Source: Sediminibacterium ginsengisoli
GTDB taxonomy: Bacteria > Bacteroidota > Bacteroidia > Chitinophagales > Chitinophagaceae
Length of the DNA stretch: 64,000 bases
Assembly: GCA_945865545.1 (NCBI GenBank)
Contig: CAMBEQ010000006.1
Location: forward strand, 19,007-83,006
Direction of reading: 5' to 3'
Shown: positions 52,190 to 60,933 of the stretch, piece after piece
Position numbering within the stretch: position 1 is the stretch's first letter
Layout of the letters: every line of letters starts with the position of its first letter
Program-made: the position numbers and the translations under genes
The notes under the pieces: generated by a model
Database searches by the model: none
What the model saw: the letters and a program-made list of their open reading frames with translations, nothing else
What the model was told of the DNA's origin: nothing

Positions 52190-53653
52190 CTAATCTCTAT
52201 AATTTAACGCGGGTTTTATATCACCTAATATCGCTTTGTATTTATAATCTCCTTTAGATTGTTTAAACTCTTCAATAGCTTTTGCAAGTAATACAGGGTT
52301 GCTCATCAAATCAATAGCGGTTAAAGCCATTGTTTTACTGGCTACTAACATTCCCTTCGTTCCAATTTCAGTTCCACCAACAGCTACTGCTTGCCAGCTA
52401 TGTGCAGGGGTGCCTGGTACCCAAGTGGCAGCTCGTAAACCAACAGTAGGTAAGGCATAGCTAACATCCCCCACATCGGTAGAGCCACTATTGCCTTCAT
52501 TGACATAGCTAAGTGGCTTTACTGTAGCTGCAGTGGCAACATCTACTTTTGTACCAATAAAACTAGGCTCAATTTTTTTTGCAAAATTTAATTCAGCTTC
52601 TGTATACATAACACCACCCACTTTTTCTAAATTAGTTTGCATGGCTTCTGCCAAGGTTTTATTAATTAATAAATCGTGTGTTCCACCAATGATATCATAT
52701 TTCATGGTGGTACCTGTGCCTATAGCAGCACCTTCAGCAGCTTTTACCACTCTGTCAAAAATTTCAACTACGTCTTTACGTTTTGGATGACGTACATAAT
52801 AATAAGCTTCTGCAAAATCAGGAACAACATTTGGTGCTTTACCACCACTAGTAATGATATAATGTATTCTAGTTTCTTGCGGAACGTGTTCACGCATCAT
52901 ATTGACCATATTGTCCATGGCTTCTACTGCATCTAAAGAAGAACGACCTTGTTCTGGTTGAGCAGCAGCATGTGCTGAAATACCATAAAATTTAAACTTA
53001 GCCGATTTATTGGCTAAGGCACTCGTAGTGGTTATTGCATTAACATCATCAGGATGCCAATGTATCATAGCATCTACTCCATTAAATAAACCCGCACGCA
53101 CCATAAACACTTTACCACTTCCGCCTTCTTCCGCAGGGCAACCATATACTTTAATAGTACCTTTTAGTTTTCCTGCAACCATTAAATCTTTTATAGCAAT
53201 TCCAGCGCTAACAGAAGCGGTTCCAAATAAATGGTGACCACAACCATGTCCAGCATTTTTTCCTGCAATAGGATTTTTTTCTGTGCTAGCAGTTTGTGAC
53301 AATCCTGGCAGGGCATCATACTCTGCTAAAATTCCAATCACAGGAGAACCAATGCCATAAGTAGCTACAAAGGCAGTAGGAATTTCAGCAACACCAGTTT
53401 CTACTGTAAAGCCCGCTGCTTTTAAATTTTGTACATGCAAGGCGGCACTTTTATTTTCTTTATAACCCACTTCGGCATAATCCCAAATTTGCAAGGCTGT
53501 TTTTTTATCTGCTTCATAGGCATTATTTAATGCAACAAGTGCTATTTCTTTATTAGCATTTATTTGTTGTGTGGCAGGGTCTACTTTATTTTTCTTTTGC
53601 GCAAATACACTTACACTAAATAAAAGTAATCCGGCAATTATAATTGGCTTCAT
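52190..53653 (-). CDS. Secreted M20 family amidohydrolase (AbgB-like)
   Basis: From ATG 53653 the protein is 487 aa with a signal peptide (MKPIIIAGLLLFSVSVFAQ). The longer frame to 53728 overlaps the upstream SDR gene. The M20 metallopeptidase core shows ILAEYDALPGL, GKNAGHGCGHHLFG (metal His), CPAEEGGSGKVFM (Glu pair), WHPDDVNAITTTSALANKSAKFKFYG, the dimerisation domain HAAAQPEQGRSSLDAVEAM and GDVSYALPTVGLRAATWVPGTPAHSW. This order matches p-aminobenzoyl-glutamate hydrolase subunit B-type proteins. The substrate is probably an N-acyl amino acid or amidated peptide in the periplasm. Confidence 0.92.
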   Translation of the reverse strand: MKPIIIAGLLLFSVSVFAQKKNKVDPATQQINANKEIALVALNNAYEADKKTALQIWDYAEVGYKENKSAALHVQNLKAAGFTVETGVAEIPTAFVATYGIGSPVIGILAEYDALPGLSQTASTEKNPIAGKNAGHGCGHHLFGTASVSAGIAIKDLMVAGKLKGTIKVYGCPAEEGGSGKVFMVRAGLFNGVDAMIHWHPDDVNAITTTSALANKSAKFKFYGISAHAAAQPEQGRSSLDAVEAMDNMVNMMREHVPQETRIHYIITSGGKAPNVVPDFAEAYYYVRHPKRKDVVEIFDRVVKAAEGAAIGTGTTMKYDIIGGTHDLLINKTLAEAMQTNLEKVGGVMYTEAELNFAKKIEPSFIGTKVDVATAATVKPLSYVNEGNSGSTDVGDVSYALPTVGLRAATWVPGTPAHSWQAVAVGGTEIGTKGMLVASKTMALTAIDLMSNPVLLAKAIEEFKQSKGDYKYKAILGDIKPALNYRD

Positions 53654-53696
53654 AAAATGGGTATTTAAATTGAAATAATTAAAAAGGAATAAAATA

Positions 53697-54515
53697 TTAT
53701 AAAAATAAGTCGTAAAATAATTTAGCACCGGGCACTACCGAATAATGGGCCAAATCGGTAATTCCTTCAGCAGCTAGTACTTCTTCGTCAATAAAAGTTT
53801 TACCCGTATACTGTAATTTTTCTTTACTCAAAATAAAAAATGCTGCGTCTGCAATAATATCCGTGGTGCGACTCATATTAGCTAATGCTTGTCCACCTAA
53901 TAAGTTTCTAACCGCGGCAGTATCAATGGTAGTGCGCGGCCACAAAGAGTTACAAGCAATGTTATCATCTTTAAATTCTTCCGCCCAACCAATGGTCATC
54001 ATACTCATATCATATTTTGAAATGGTATAAGCTACATGTGGTCCTAACCATTTTGGTGCCATATTAATGGGCGGCGATAAAGTTAAAATATGTGCATGAG
54101 CTGATTTTCTTAAATAAGGCAAAGCATGTTGTACCACCAAAAATGTACCACGTACATTAATACTATGCATTAGATCAAATCTTTTGCTAGGGGTGCTCGC
54201 GGTATCGGTTAATTGAATCGCACTTGCATTGTTAATGACAATATCAATGCCCCCAAATTTTTCAACAGTTTGTTGAATGGCCGCTGCAATTTGTGCTTCG
54301 TCTCTAATATCTACTTGTACCGCCAAAGCTTTTACACCCAAGGCTTCTACTTCAGCAGCTGCGGAAAAAATAGTACCTCCTAAACGGGGGTCTTCTTGTA
54401 CCGACTTTGCAGCAATAACAATGTTTGCACCCGCTGCAGCTAGTTTTAAAGCCATGGCTTTACCAATTCCTCTACTCCCACCTGTTATAAAAACAGTTTT
54501 TCCTTGTAATGACAT
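53697..54515 (-). CDS. SDR family oxidoreductase (HSDL2-like)
   Basis: The 272-residue short-chain dehydrogenase has FITGGSRGIGKAMALKLA (cofactor loop), VDIRDEAQI, INNASAIQLTDTASTPSKRFDLM, LSPPINMAPKWLGPHVAYTISKYDMSM (active-site Tyr and Lys) and SLWPRTTIDTAAV. The SPPINMAPKW segment is characteristic of hydroxysteroid dehydrogenase-like 2 proteins. The physiological substrate is unknown. It lies between gmk (11 nt upstream) and the M20 gene on the minus strand, probably in one transcript. Confidence 0.9.
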   Translation of the reverse strand: MSLQGKTVFITGGSRGIGKAMALKLAAAGANIVIAAKSVQEDPRLGGTIFSAAAEVEALGVKALAVQVDIRDEAQIAAAIQQTVEKFGGIDIVINNASAIQLTDTASTPSKRFDLMHSINVRGTFLVVQHALPYLRKSAHAHILTLSPPINMAPKWLGPHVAYTISKYDMSMMTIGWAEEFKDDNIACNSLWPRTTIDTAAVRNLLGGQALANMSRTTDIIADAAFFILSKEKLQYTGKTFIDEEVLAAEGITDLAHYSVVPGAKLFYDLFL

Positions 54516-54526
54516 AAATTTATTTT

Positions 54527-55117
54527 TTAAGAGTTTACTAAAAATTCATCAATAAGCGCCGCCACTTCTTTACAGGCAATGTCAAGTGTTTCGTTTTTTA
54601 CAATCGCTTTAAATTCATTACTAAAGCTCATTTCAAAAGTAGCTTTCTCTAATCTAATTTTTATAGACTCTGGTGATTCGGTTTCTCTTTTCTCTAATCT
54701 TTCTTGTAAGACTTCAATAGAAGGAGGCATAATAAAAATAGAAAGACAATCCGCTCCCAATTGTTTTTGTACTTCTAAGGCGCCTTTCACATCAATGTCT
54801 AATACGGGTACTTTTTCTTGCTCCCAAATTCGAGTCAGTTCTGATTTAAGCGTACCATAATAAACATCTTTATAGACCATTTCATATTCTAAAAAGTCAT
54901 TTTGATAGATATGTCCTTCAAATGCAGCTGGGGTTATGAAATGGTAGGCAATTCCATCCTGCTCAGAACCTCTTGGTGCTCTTGTGGTAGCTGAAACCGA
55001 AAAAGAAAGATTGGGATAATTCTTTAATAAGTAATTGGTTATAGAGGTTTTACCCGCCCCCGAAGGTGCAGTTAGGATAATTACTTTCTTAACTGCACTT
55101 TTTAATATTGCTGACAT
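54527..55117 (-). CDS. gmk: Guanylate kinase
   Basis: Gmk (196 aa from ATG 55117) phosphorylates GMP to GDP. The P-loop is ILTAPSGAGKTSI, followed by FSVSATTRAPRGSEQDGIAYHFI (GMP binding), EYEMVYKDVYYGTLKSEL, PVLDIDVKGALEVQKQ and IFIMPPSIEVLQERLEKRETES. A TTG two codons upstream (55123) is a less likely start. It is the first gene of a minus-strand run with the SDR gene and is divergent from the S10 peptidase gene. Confidence 0.97.
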   Translation of the reverse strand: MSAILKSAVKKVIILTAPSGAGKTSITNYLLKNYPNLSFSVSATTRAPRGSEQDGIAYHFITPAAFEGHIYQNDFLEYEMVYKDVYYGTLKSELTRIWEQEKVPVLDIDVKGALEVQKQLGADCLSIFIMPPSIEVLQERLEKRETESPESIKIRLEKATFEMSFSNEFKAIVKNETLDIACKEVAALIDEFLVNS

Positions 55118-55260
55118 CCTCAAATAGGTTTAATAGGCTTTTGCCAGGACTAAATTAGTGAATTACTTGCTAAATAAATAATTACACTAACGGTTGTTGA
55201 CAAGTTCAAATATGGTGTATATTTATCTCGCTAAAATTATTCCAACCAAAAATTTGAATT

Positions 55261-56820
55261 ATGAAAAAACAATTATTTACTTATTTGTTATTAATAGTAA
55301 CATTATTTGTACAAGCGCAGCGTAACTATGCCGAAACTCAACCTGCAGCTGCTCCTGCAGCTGGTGCAGCCGCTGCCAATGCTCCAGATAAAAATGCTGA
55401 TTTTAAAAGAGAATTGTCTTTAGGACAAAAATCAGAAACAAAAGGAGAAGTGACTATTAAGGGTCAAAAAGTACCTTATAAAGCAACCGCTGCCACCATG
55501 CCCGTTTGGGATGAAAATGGTAAAGCCGTAGCTGCTTTATTTTATGTGTATTATGAGCGTACCGATGTAACCAATAGAGATACACGTCCTTTGCTTATTT
55601 CATTTAACGGCGGACCAGGCACAGCAAGTGTGTGGATGCACATTGGTTATACAGGACCAAGAAAATTAAAAATCGATGATGAAGGATATCCTGTTCAACC
55701 TTATGGATTTGATGAAAATCCTCAATCTTTGTTAGATGCTGCAGATATCGTATACATTGATCCAGTGAATACAGGTTTCTCTAGAATTTTAGATAAAGCA
55801 GTTCCTACTTCTAAATTTTTCGGCGTGAATGCAGATATTAAATATTTAGCAGATTGGATTAACACTTTTGTTTCTAGAAACAAGCGTTGGGCTTCTCCTA
55901 AATTTTTAATTGGCGAAAGTTATGGTACTGCTCGTGTATCTGGATTAGCGTTAGAATTACAAAATGCGCATTGGATGTATTTGAATGGAGTTGTTTTAGT
56001 TTCTCCTACCGACTTAGGATTGAAGCGTGATGAAACAAGTAGCGGTGCTTTACGCATACCTTATATGGCAGCTACTGCTTGGCATCATAAACAATTACCT
56101 GCAGATTTACAATCCAAGGATTTAACAGCAATTTTACCTGAAATAGAAGCTTTCACCATTAATGAATTAATGCCAGCTTTAGCGCAGGGTGGATCTTTGT
56201 CTAAAGAAAAAAGGCAAGAAGTGGCTAAAAAAATCTCTCGTTATACGGGCATTGGTGTGAAAGAAGTTTTAGAACAAAGCCTTTCTATCCCATTTGATTA
56301 TTTCTGGAAAGAGTTATTACGTGATCAAGGTAAAACTGTGGGTCGTTTAGATTCACGTTATATTGGTATAGATAAAAAAGATGCTGGACAAAGATCTGAT
56401 TACAATTCAGAGTTAACTTCTTGGGAGCATTCTTTTACACCAGCCATCAATATGTATTTAAGAGATGAGTTGGGTTATAAAACAGATTTGAATTATTATA
56501 TTTTTGGACCAGTACGTCCTTGGGATAATAACAATAACACTACAGGGGATGATTTACGTCAAGCCATGATGCAAAATCCCTATTTGAATTTATTAGTACA
56601 ATCAGGTTATTATGATGGTGCTTGTGATTATTTTAATGCTAAATATAATTTATGGCAAATGGATCCTGCTGGAAAAATTCAAGACAGAATGTTTTGGGAA
56701 GGCTACCGCAGTGGTCATATGATGTATTTGCGTAAAGAAGATTTGTCTACCAGTACAGATCATTTAAGAGCGTTTATTAAAAAGAGCATACCGAAACCGG
56801 GTACTCCTGCCAGGTTCTAA
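55261..56820 (+). CDS. Secreted S10 family serine carboxypeptidase-like protein
   Basis: The 519-residue protein has a signal peptide (residues 1-20, ending VQAQ), followed by an Ala/Pro-rich linker (about 25-42). The alpha/beta-hydrolase S10 domain shows FNGGPGTASVWMHIG (oxyanion hole), PVNTGFSR, the nucleophile Ser220 in IGESYGTARVSG, the Asp in YYDGACDYFNAKY and the His in YRSGHMMYL. It probably trims peptides in the periplasm. It is a single gene ended by a strong terminator and converges with murA. Confidence 0.93.
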   Translation: MKKQLFTYLLLIVTLFVQAQRNYAETQPAAAPAAGAAAANAPDKNADFKRELSLGQKSETKGEVTIKGQKVPYKATAATMPVWDENGKAVAALFYVYYERTDVTNRDTRPLLISFNGGPGTASVWMHIGYTGPRKLKIDDEGYPVQPYGFDENPQSLLDAADIVYIDPVNTGFSRILDKAVPTSKFFGVNADIKYLADWINTFVSRNKRWASPKFLIGESYGTARVSGLALELQNAHWMYLNGVVLVSPTDLGLKRDETSSGALRIPYMAATAWHHKQLPADLQSKDLTAILPEIEAFTINELMPALAQGGSLSKEKRQEVAKKISRYTGIGVKEVLEQSLSIPFDYFWKELLRDQGKTVGRLDSRYIGIDKKDAGQRSDYNSELTSWEHSFTPAINMYLRDELGYKTDLNYYIFGPVRPWDNNNNTTGDDLRQAMMQNPYLNLLVQSGYYDGACDYFNAKYNLWQMDPAGKIQDRMFWEGYRSGHMMYLRKEDLSTSTDHLRAFIKKSIPKPGTPARF

Positions 56821-56834
56821 TAAGATTGATTTAA

Positions 56835-56872
56835 AAAAAGAGTCCTGCATTTTAAAATGCAGGACTCTTTTT
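56835..56872. terminator. Bidirectional terminator between the S10 gene and murA
   Basis: AAAAAGAGTCCTGCATTTT (56835-56853) is followed directly by its perfect 19-nt complement, ending in a T run on both strands. Confidence 0.93.
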
Positions 56873-56902
56873 ATTTTTAGTCAGTTATATTTTTAAAAGG
56901 AA

Positions 56903-58207
56903 TTAAATTCTTTTAATATGCGCACCCAGCGCTTGCAATCGGGTATCAATATTTTGATAGCCTCTATCAATTTGTTCAATATTTTGAATCGTACTTTTTC
57001 CTTCGGCGCTTAACGCTGCAATTAATAAGGCTTGTCCAGCGCGGATATCAGGGCTGCTCATGGTAATGCCACGTAATGGATATTTGCGACCTAATCCTAT
57101 CACGGTGGCACGGTGTGGATCACACAAAATAATTTGTGCACCCATATCAATCAATTTATCTGTAAAAAATAATCGGCTCTCAAACATTTTTTGATGAATC
57201 AATACACTGCCTTTGGCTTGAATGGCAGTCACCAATATAATACTTAAAAGGTCGGGTGTAAAACCAGGCCATGGGTTATCATAAATAGTTAAAATACCTC
57301 CGTCCATAAAAGTTTGTATCTCGTAAATATCTTGAGCAGGAATATAAATGTCATCTCCTTTAATCGTAAAATCAATTCCTAGTAAACGAAATTTATCAGG
57401 AATAATACCCAAGTGTTCTACGCCCACATTCTTAATAGTGATTTCACTTTTGGTCATGGCGGCTAGTCCAATGAAAGAACCAATTTCAATCATGTCGGGT
57501 AAAATTCGATGGCTAGTACCATTTAGTTTAGTAACGCCTTCAATTTTTAAAAGGTTACTTCCTATACCTGTAATTTTAGCGCCCATTTTATTCAACATCA
57601 AACAAAGTTGTTGTATATAAGGCTCACAAGCTGCATTGTAAATGGTTGTAATGCCTTCTGCTAAAACAGCAGCCATTAATATATTAGCGGTACCCGTTAC
57701 AGAAGGCTCGTCTAATAACATGTAGGTGCCAATTAAATTTTCAGCTTTTAAAGTAAAGCAAGCAAGCTTATCATCATACGCATATTTGGCACCTAATTTT
57801 TCAAATCCAATAATATGGGTATCTAATCTTCTTCTTCCAATTTTATCTCCACCTGGTTTTGGTAAATATGCAATTTTAAATCGGGCTAAGATGGGTCCGG
57901 CCAACATCACACTACCACGTAATCTTCCACTTTTAGTTTTAAAATCTTCAGAAGCTAAATAAGCAGGATCAATTTTATCAGCTTTGAAACGATATTCGCC
58001 CTCACTTAATTTTTCTACCGAAACGCCCATGGCTTGTAAAAGCTCCATTAATAAATTAACATCAACAATATTGGGAATATTAGAAATGGTAATGGGTTCG
58101 GCGCTCAACACTACTGCAGACAAAACTTGCAGTGCTTCATTTTTTGCTCCTTGTGGAGTGATGCTTCCTTTTAATGCATGACCTCCTATTACTTCAAATG
58201 AACTCAT
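56903..58207 (-). CDS. murA: UDP-N-acetylglucosamine 1-carboxyvinyltransferase (Asp-type)
   Basis: MurA (434 aa) transfers enolpyruvate from PEP to UDP-GlcNAc, the first committed step of peptidoglycan synthesis. Lys22 and Asn23 in GAKNEALQ are present. The active-site loop reads LPKPGGDKIGRRRLDTH, so Asp121 replaces the Cys attacked by fosfomycin. Other blocks are TANILMAA, PDMIEIGSFIG, GWTPD-equivalent GFTPD and SPDIRAGQALLIAAL. It lies 36 nt downstream of the DUF4290 gene, a common arrangement in Bacteroidota. Confidence 0.97.
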   Translation of the reverse strand: MSSFEVIGGHALKGSITPQGAKNEALQVLSAVVLSAEPITISNIPNIVDVNLLMELLQAMGVSVEKLSEGEYRFKADKIDPAYLASEDFKTKSGRLRGSVMLAGPILARFKIAYLPKPGGDKIGRRRLDTHIIGFEKLGAKYAYDDKLACFTLKAENLIGTYMLLDEPSVTGTANILMAAVLAEGITTIYNAACEPYIQQLCLMLNKMGAKITGIGSNLLKIEGVTKLNGTSHRILPDMIEIGSFIGLAAMTKSEITIKNVGVEHLGIIPDKFRLLGIDFTIKGDDIYIPAQDIYEIQTFMDGGILTIYDNPWPGFTPDLLSIILVTAIQAKGSVLIHQKMFESRLFFTDKLIDMGAQIILCDPHRATVIGLGRKYPLRGITMSSPDIRAGQALLIAALSAEGKSTIQNIEQIDRGYQNIDTRLQALGAHIKRI

Positions 58208-58243
58208 AACTTGGATTAATAGTTGGGATATAGTTGAGGGATA

Positions 58244-58930
58244 CTAAAAACGCTTCTTGAAATTGCGGTTGTTATTATTTCTTCCACCACCTGGCCCACC
58301 ACCAGGGCCGCGTCCTCCGCGGTTATTATTATTGCGATTATTTTGCCAACGGCCTCCAGCAGGACGATATTCGTCTCTTTCAAAATTCTGGTTGCGATGT
58401 TTAATATAAGGGGTGTTGCTAAATTCTAATTCACCACCAGTGATTGCATTCAATTCATTTCTTATGGCATCATCTTGAACCAATTCTTTATGCCAGTTGC
58501 TATAAGCTAGTTTCATGTAATGCGCAATGGCATGTGCGAAGCCTGCTTTTTTCTCTTCATCTTTTTCCACCATGGCCTTATCAATGACCAGCTCTAAGTT
58601 TTTACCCAAGTGCGCATATTTAATTTTGCGTTTTGGATAAGGCAAAGGATCAGGCTTTTGCTTATAGGTTTCTTTGGTGGGAATTGGATAAGGACTATCT
58701 ACCTCCAATTTAAAGTTGCTCATAAAAAATAGGTGATCCCATAATTTATGCTTGTAATCCTCAATATTTTTAAGTTGGGGGTTCAAAAAGCCCATTAGCT
58801 CAATGACCACTTGGGCTTGTTCCTGTCTTTTGGCTTGGTCTTCAATGGTCATAAGATGGTCTACCATCCTTTGAACGTGACGGCCATACTCCCTCATCCC
58901 CATAATACTTCTTGCTGTATTGTATTCCAT
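58244..58930 (-). CDS. DUF4290 domain-containing protein with Arg/Gly-rich tail
   Basis: From ATG 58930 the protein is 228 aa (MEYNTARSIMGMREYGRHVQRM). The longer frame to 59002 overlaps the pheS promoter. A helical DUF4290 domain fills most of the protein. The last 40 residues are low-complexity Arg/Gly/Asn (GGRWQNNRNNNNRGGRGPGG and similar), resembling RGG-type RNA-binding tails. Function is unknown. The domain is Bacteroidota-specific and its gene usually precedes murA, as here. A TACATTTG promoter lies 22 nt upstream, back to back with that of pheS. Confidence 0.88.
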   Translation of the reverse strand: MEYNTARSIMGMREYGRHVQRMVDHLMTIEDQAKRQEQAQVVIELMGFLNPQLKNIEDYKHKLWDHLFFMSNFKLEVDSPYPIPTKETYKQKPDPLPYPKRKIKYAHLGKNLELVIDKAMVEKDEEKKAGFAHAIAHYMKLAYSNWHKELVQDDAIRNELNAITGGELEFSNTPYIKHRNQNFERDEYRPAGGRWQNNRNNNNRGGRGPGGGPGGGRNNNNRNFKKRF

Positions 58931-58952
58931 GTAATTATTACTTCTCGAGTAA

Positions 58953-58960
58953 CAAATGTA
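58953..58960 (-). promoter_or_regulatory. -7 promoter element of DUF4290-murA
   Basis: The minus strand reads TACATTTG, 22 nt before the ATG at 58930. Only 11 nt separate it from the divergent pheS box. Confidence 0.45.
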
Positions 58961-58971
58961 AGGATTTATTT

Positions 58972-58979
58972 TATCTTCG
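58972..58979 (+). promoter_or_regulatory. -7 promoter element, predicted leaderless start of pheS
   Basis: TATCTTCG is followed by TACC and the ATG at 58984, a 4-nt spacing. Confidence 0.5.
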
Positions 58980-58983
58980 TACC

Positions 58984-60021
58984 ATGGAGCAATTGTTAGC
59001 ACAAATCGAATCTATTCAAAAAGAAATCGCAGCCACGGTGGCTACCACCCCGGCCGACGTCGAAGCCTACCGAATTAAATACTTGGGAACCAAAGGTTTG
59101 GTCAAGCAAATTATGGGGGAGATGAAAAATGTGCCAGTGGAGCAGAAAAAAGAATTTGGCCAAATATTGAATGCTTTTAAAATAGTTGCCGAAGAAAAAT
59201 TAGAAGTCTTATTAGCAGCATTGGGAGAGCAAGATGAAACTAATGTAACCATCGATACTACTTTACCAGGTGATCCTATTTTAGTGGGCACCAGACATCC
59301 TTTAAATTTAGTGCGCAATCAAATGGTGTCTATTTTTAAAAGATTAGGTTTTGCAGTAGCGGAGGGACCAGAGGTAGAAGATGATTGGCATAATTTTGGT
59401 GCGATGAATTTACCTGCCGATCATCCAGCGCGTGATATGCAAGACACCTTTTATGTACAAGAAGCAACAGAAAATAATTCAGCGTGGTTGTTAAGAACCC
59501 ATACCTCTAGTGTGCAAGCACGTGTGATGGAAACACAAAAACCGCCTATTCGTGTAATTTGTCCTGGTCGTGTTTATCGCAATGAAACTATTTCTGCAAG
59601 AGCACATTGTTTTTTTCATCAAGTAGAAGGTTTGTATATCGATGAAAATGTAAGCTTTGCCGATTTAAAACAAACCCTTTATTTTTTCGTGCAAGAAATG
59701 TTTGGCAAAGAGGTGAAAGTACGATTCCGCCCAAGTTATTTTCCTTTTACAGAACCTAGTGCCGAAATGGATATAAGCTGTCAAATATGCGCTGGCAAAG
59801 GATGTAATATATGTAAGCACACAGGATGGGTAGAAATTTTAGGAAGTGGAATGGTACATCCTAATGTGTTAAAAAACTTTGGAATAGATCCAGAAAAATA
59901 TACTGGCTTTGCATTTGGTATGGGCGTGGAACGAATTACCCAATTAAAATACCAAGTAAACGATTTACGTTTATACGCTCAAAACGACTTACGCTTTTTG
60001 CAACAGTTTAAGAGTGTCTGA
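58984..60021 (+). CDS. pheS: Phenylalanyl-tRNA synthetase alpha subunit
   Basis: PheS (345 aa from ATG 58984) is the catalytic subunit of PheRS. The N-terminal coiled coil precedes class II motifs: TRHPLNLV, GFAVAEGPEVEDDWHNF, HPARDMQDTFYV, RTHTSSVQARVM, CPGRVYRNETISARAHCFFHQVEGL and GFAFGMGVERITQLKY. A Cys cluster (CQICAGKGCNICKHTGW) appears before motif 3, as in many bacterial PheS. The frame is open to 58912, but that segment lies in the divergent promoter region. pheT is not in the window. recO follows after 9 nt. Confidence 0.97.
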   Translation: MEQLLAQIESIQKEIAATVATTPADVEAYRIKYLGTKGLVKQIMGEMKNVPVEQKKEFGQILNAFKIVAEEKLEVLLAALGEQDETNVTIDTTLPGDPILVGTRHPLNLVRNQMVSIFKRLGFAVAEGPEVEDDWHNFGAMNLPADHPARDMQDTFYVQEATENNSAWLLRTHTSSVQARVMETQKPPIRVICPGRVYRNETISARAHCFFHQVEGLYIDENVSFADLKQTLYFFVQEMFGKEVKVRFRPSYFPFTEPSAEMDISCQICAGKGCNICKHTGWVEILGSGMVHPNVLKNFGIDPEKYTGFAFGMGVERITQLKYQVNDLRLYAQNDLRFLQQFKSV

Positions 60022-60030
60022 TAAATAATT

Positions 60031-60765
60031 ATGCTACACAACACCAAGGGTATTGTTTTACGCGTCACTAAATATGGTGATACGAGTATCATTATGACGG
60101 CGTATACCGAACTTTTTGGTTTGCAACAATACATTGTAAAAGGAGTGAGGGTCACCAGTAAAAAAGGAGCCAACAAAGGAGTGTTTTATCAACCTGCTGC
60201 TATTTTACAAATGGAAGTGTACCATGCACCTATGAAGCAATTACAAATGGTGAAGGAGGTAAGTTGGGATTATGTCTATCAAAATGTTTATTCCGATGTC
60301 TTACGTAATGCAGTAGCTACCTATATTGTAGAAGTATTGCAACAAACCATGCAACCCGAACCTCATCCAGAATTATTTTATTTAATCGAAGACACTTTTA
60401 AGCAGTTAGATAAAGGGGGTTCTAATTTAGTAGGCAATTTACCTATCTATTTTCTAATTCATTTAAGTCAAACTATGGGCTTTGGCTTACAAGGAAAATA
60501 CAGTCCCACTACTTCAGTATTAGATGTGCGGGAAGGGCAATTTGTTGCCGCGACGCCAATACATCCTTATTTTTTAGAAGGGCAAGAAGCACAAACGGCT
60601 TCTTCTTTTTTACAAGTGCAATTTTATAATGATTTAGACAATATCGTATTAAATGGTATGCAACGAAAAAAGATATTAGAATTATTTCAGCTATCCTTAA
60701 GCTGGCATTATAAAAAATTTAGTGAAATTAAATCACTTCCAATACTGCAAGAAGTATTGAGGTAA
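60031..60765 (+). CDS. recO: DNA repair protein RecO
   Basis: RecO (244 aa) loads RecA onto SSB-coated ssDNA in the RecFOR pathway. The N-terminal OB-fold begins TKGIVLRVTKYGDTSIIMTAYTE, with the conserved KGV segment (YIVKGVRVTSKKGANKG). It is followed by a helical domain (YLIEDTFKQLD) and a C-terminal region with GLQGKYSPTTSVLDVREGQF, where other RecO proteins carry a zinc finger; the cysteines are absent. It is probably cotranscribed with pheS. Confidence 0.93.
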   Translation: MLHNTKGIVLRVTKYGDTSIIMTAYTELFGLQQYIVKGVRVTSKKGANKGVFYQPAAILQMEVYHAPMKQLQMVKEVSWDYVYQNVYSDVLRNAVATYIVEVLQQTMQPEPHPELFYLIEDTFKQLDKGGSNLVGNLPIYFLIHLSQTMGFGLQGKYSPTTSVLDVREGQFVAATPIHPYFLEGQEAQTASSFLQVQFYNDLDNIVLNGMQRKKILELFQLSLSWHYKKFSEIKSLPILQEVLR

Positions 60766-60816
60766 AAATTTTGATAAATTAATCCAGTTTAGTTTATGTA
60801 AAAACTTTATTTTATT

Positions 60817-60840
60817 TATATTTAAGTTCATAATTGAACT
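60817..60840 (+). promoter_or_regulatory. Promoter-like box and palindrome upstream of a short ORF
   Basis: TATATTTA (60817-60824) resembles a -7 element. It is followed immediately by the perfect palindrome AGTTCA-TAAT-TGAACT (60825-60840), which abuts the ATG at 60841. Confidence 0.3.
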
Positions 60841-60933
60841 ATGGAAGTACATCACCCACACCAACATCCCCAACACCCCAAAAAGTTAATCGTTGTTTTT
60901 ACTTCTATGGTGTCGGCGCCACATGATAATTAA
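60841..60933 (+). pseudogene. Possible remnant of a MEVHH-type Bacteroidota membrane protein gene
   Basis: A 30-codon frame encodes MEVHHPHQHPQHPKK followed by an unrelated-looking tail and a stop. The His-rich start is like the N terminus of a common Chitinophagaceae membrane protein family, which then continues with a transmembrane segment that is missing here. It may be a decayed gene start with its promoter left in place, or a coincidence. A minus-strand micro-ORF overlaps it. Confidence 0.3.

Noticed and set aside
53654-53728. N-terminal extension of the M20 protein
   Set aside because: It overlaps the end of the SDR gene, and a good signal peptide begins at the internal ATG 53653.
58912-58983. 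N-terminal extension of pheS, and the reverse-strand extension of the DUF4290 gene
   Set aside because: Both lie in the divergent promoter region; the -7 boxes place the starts at 58984 and 58930.
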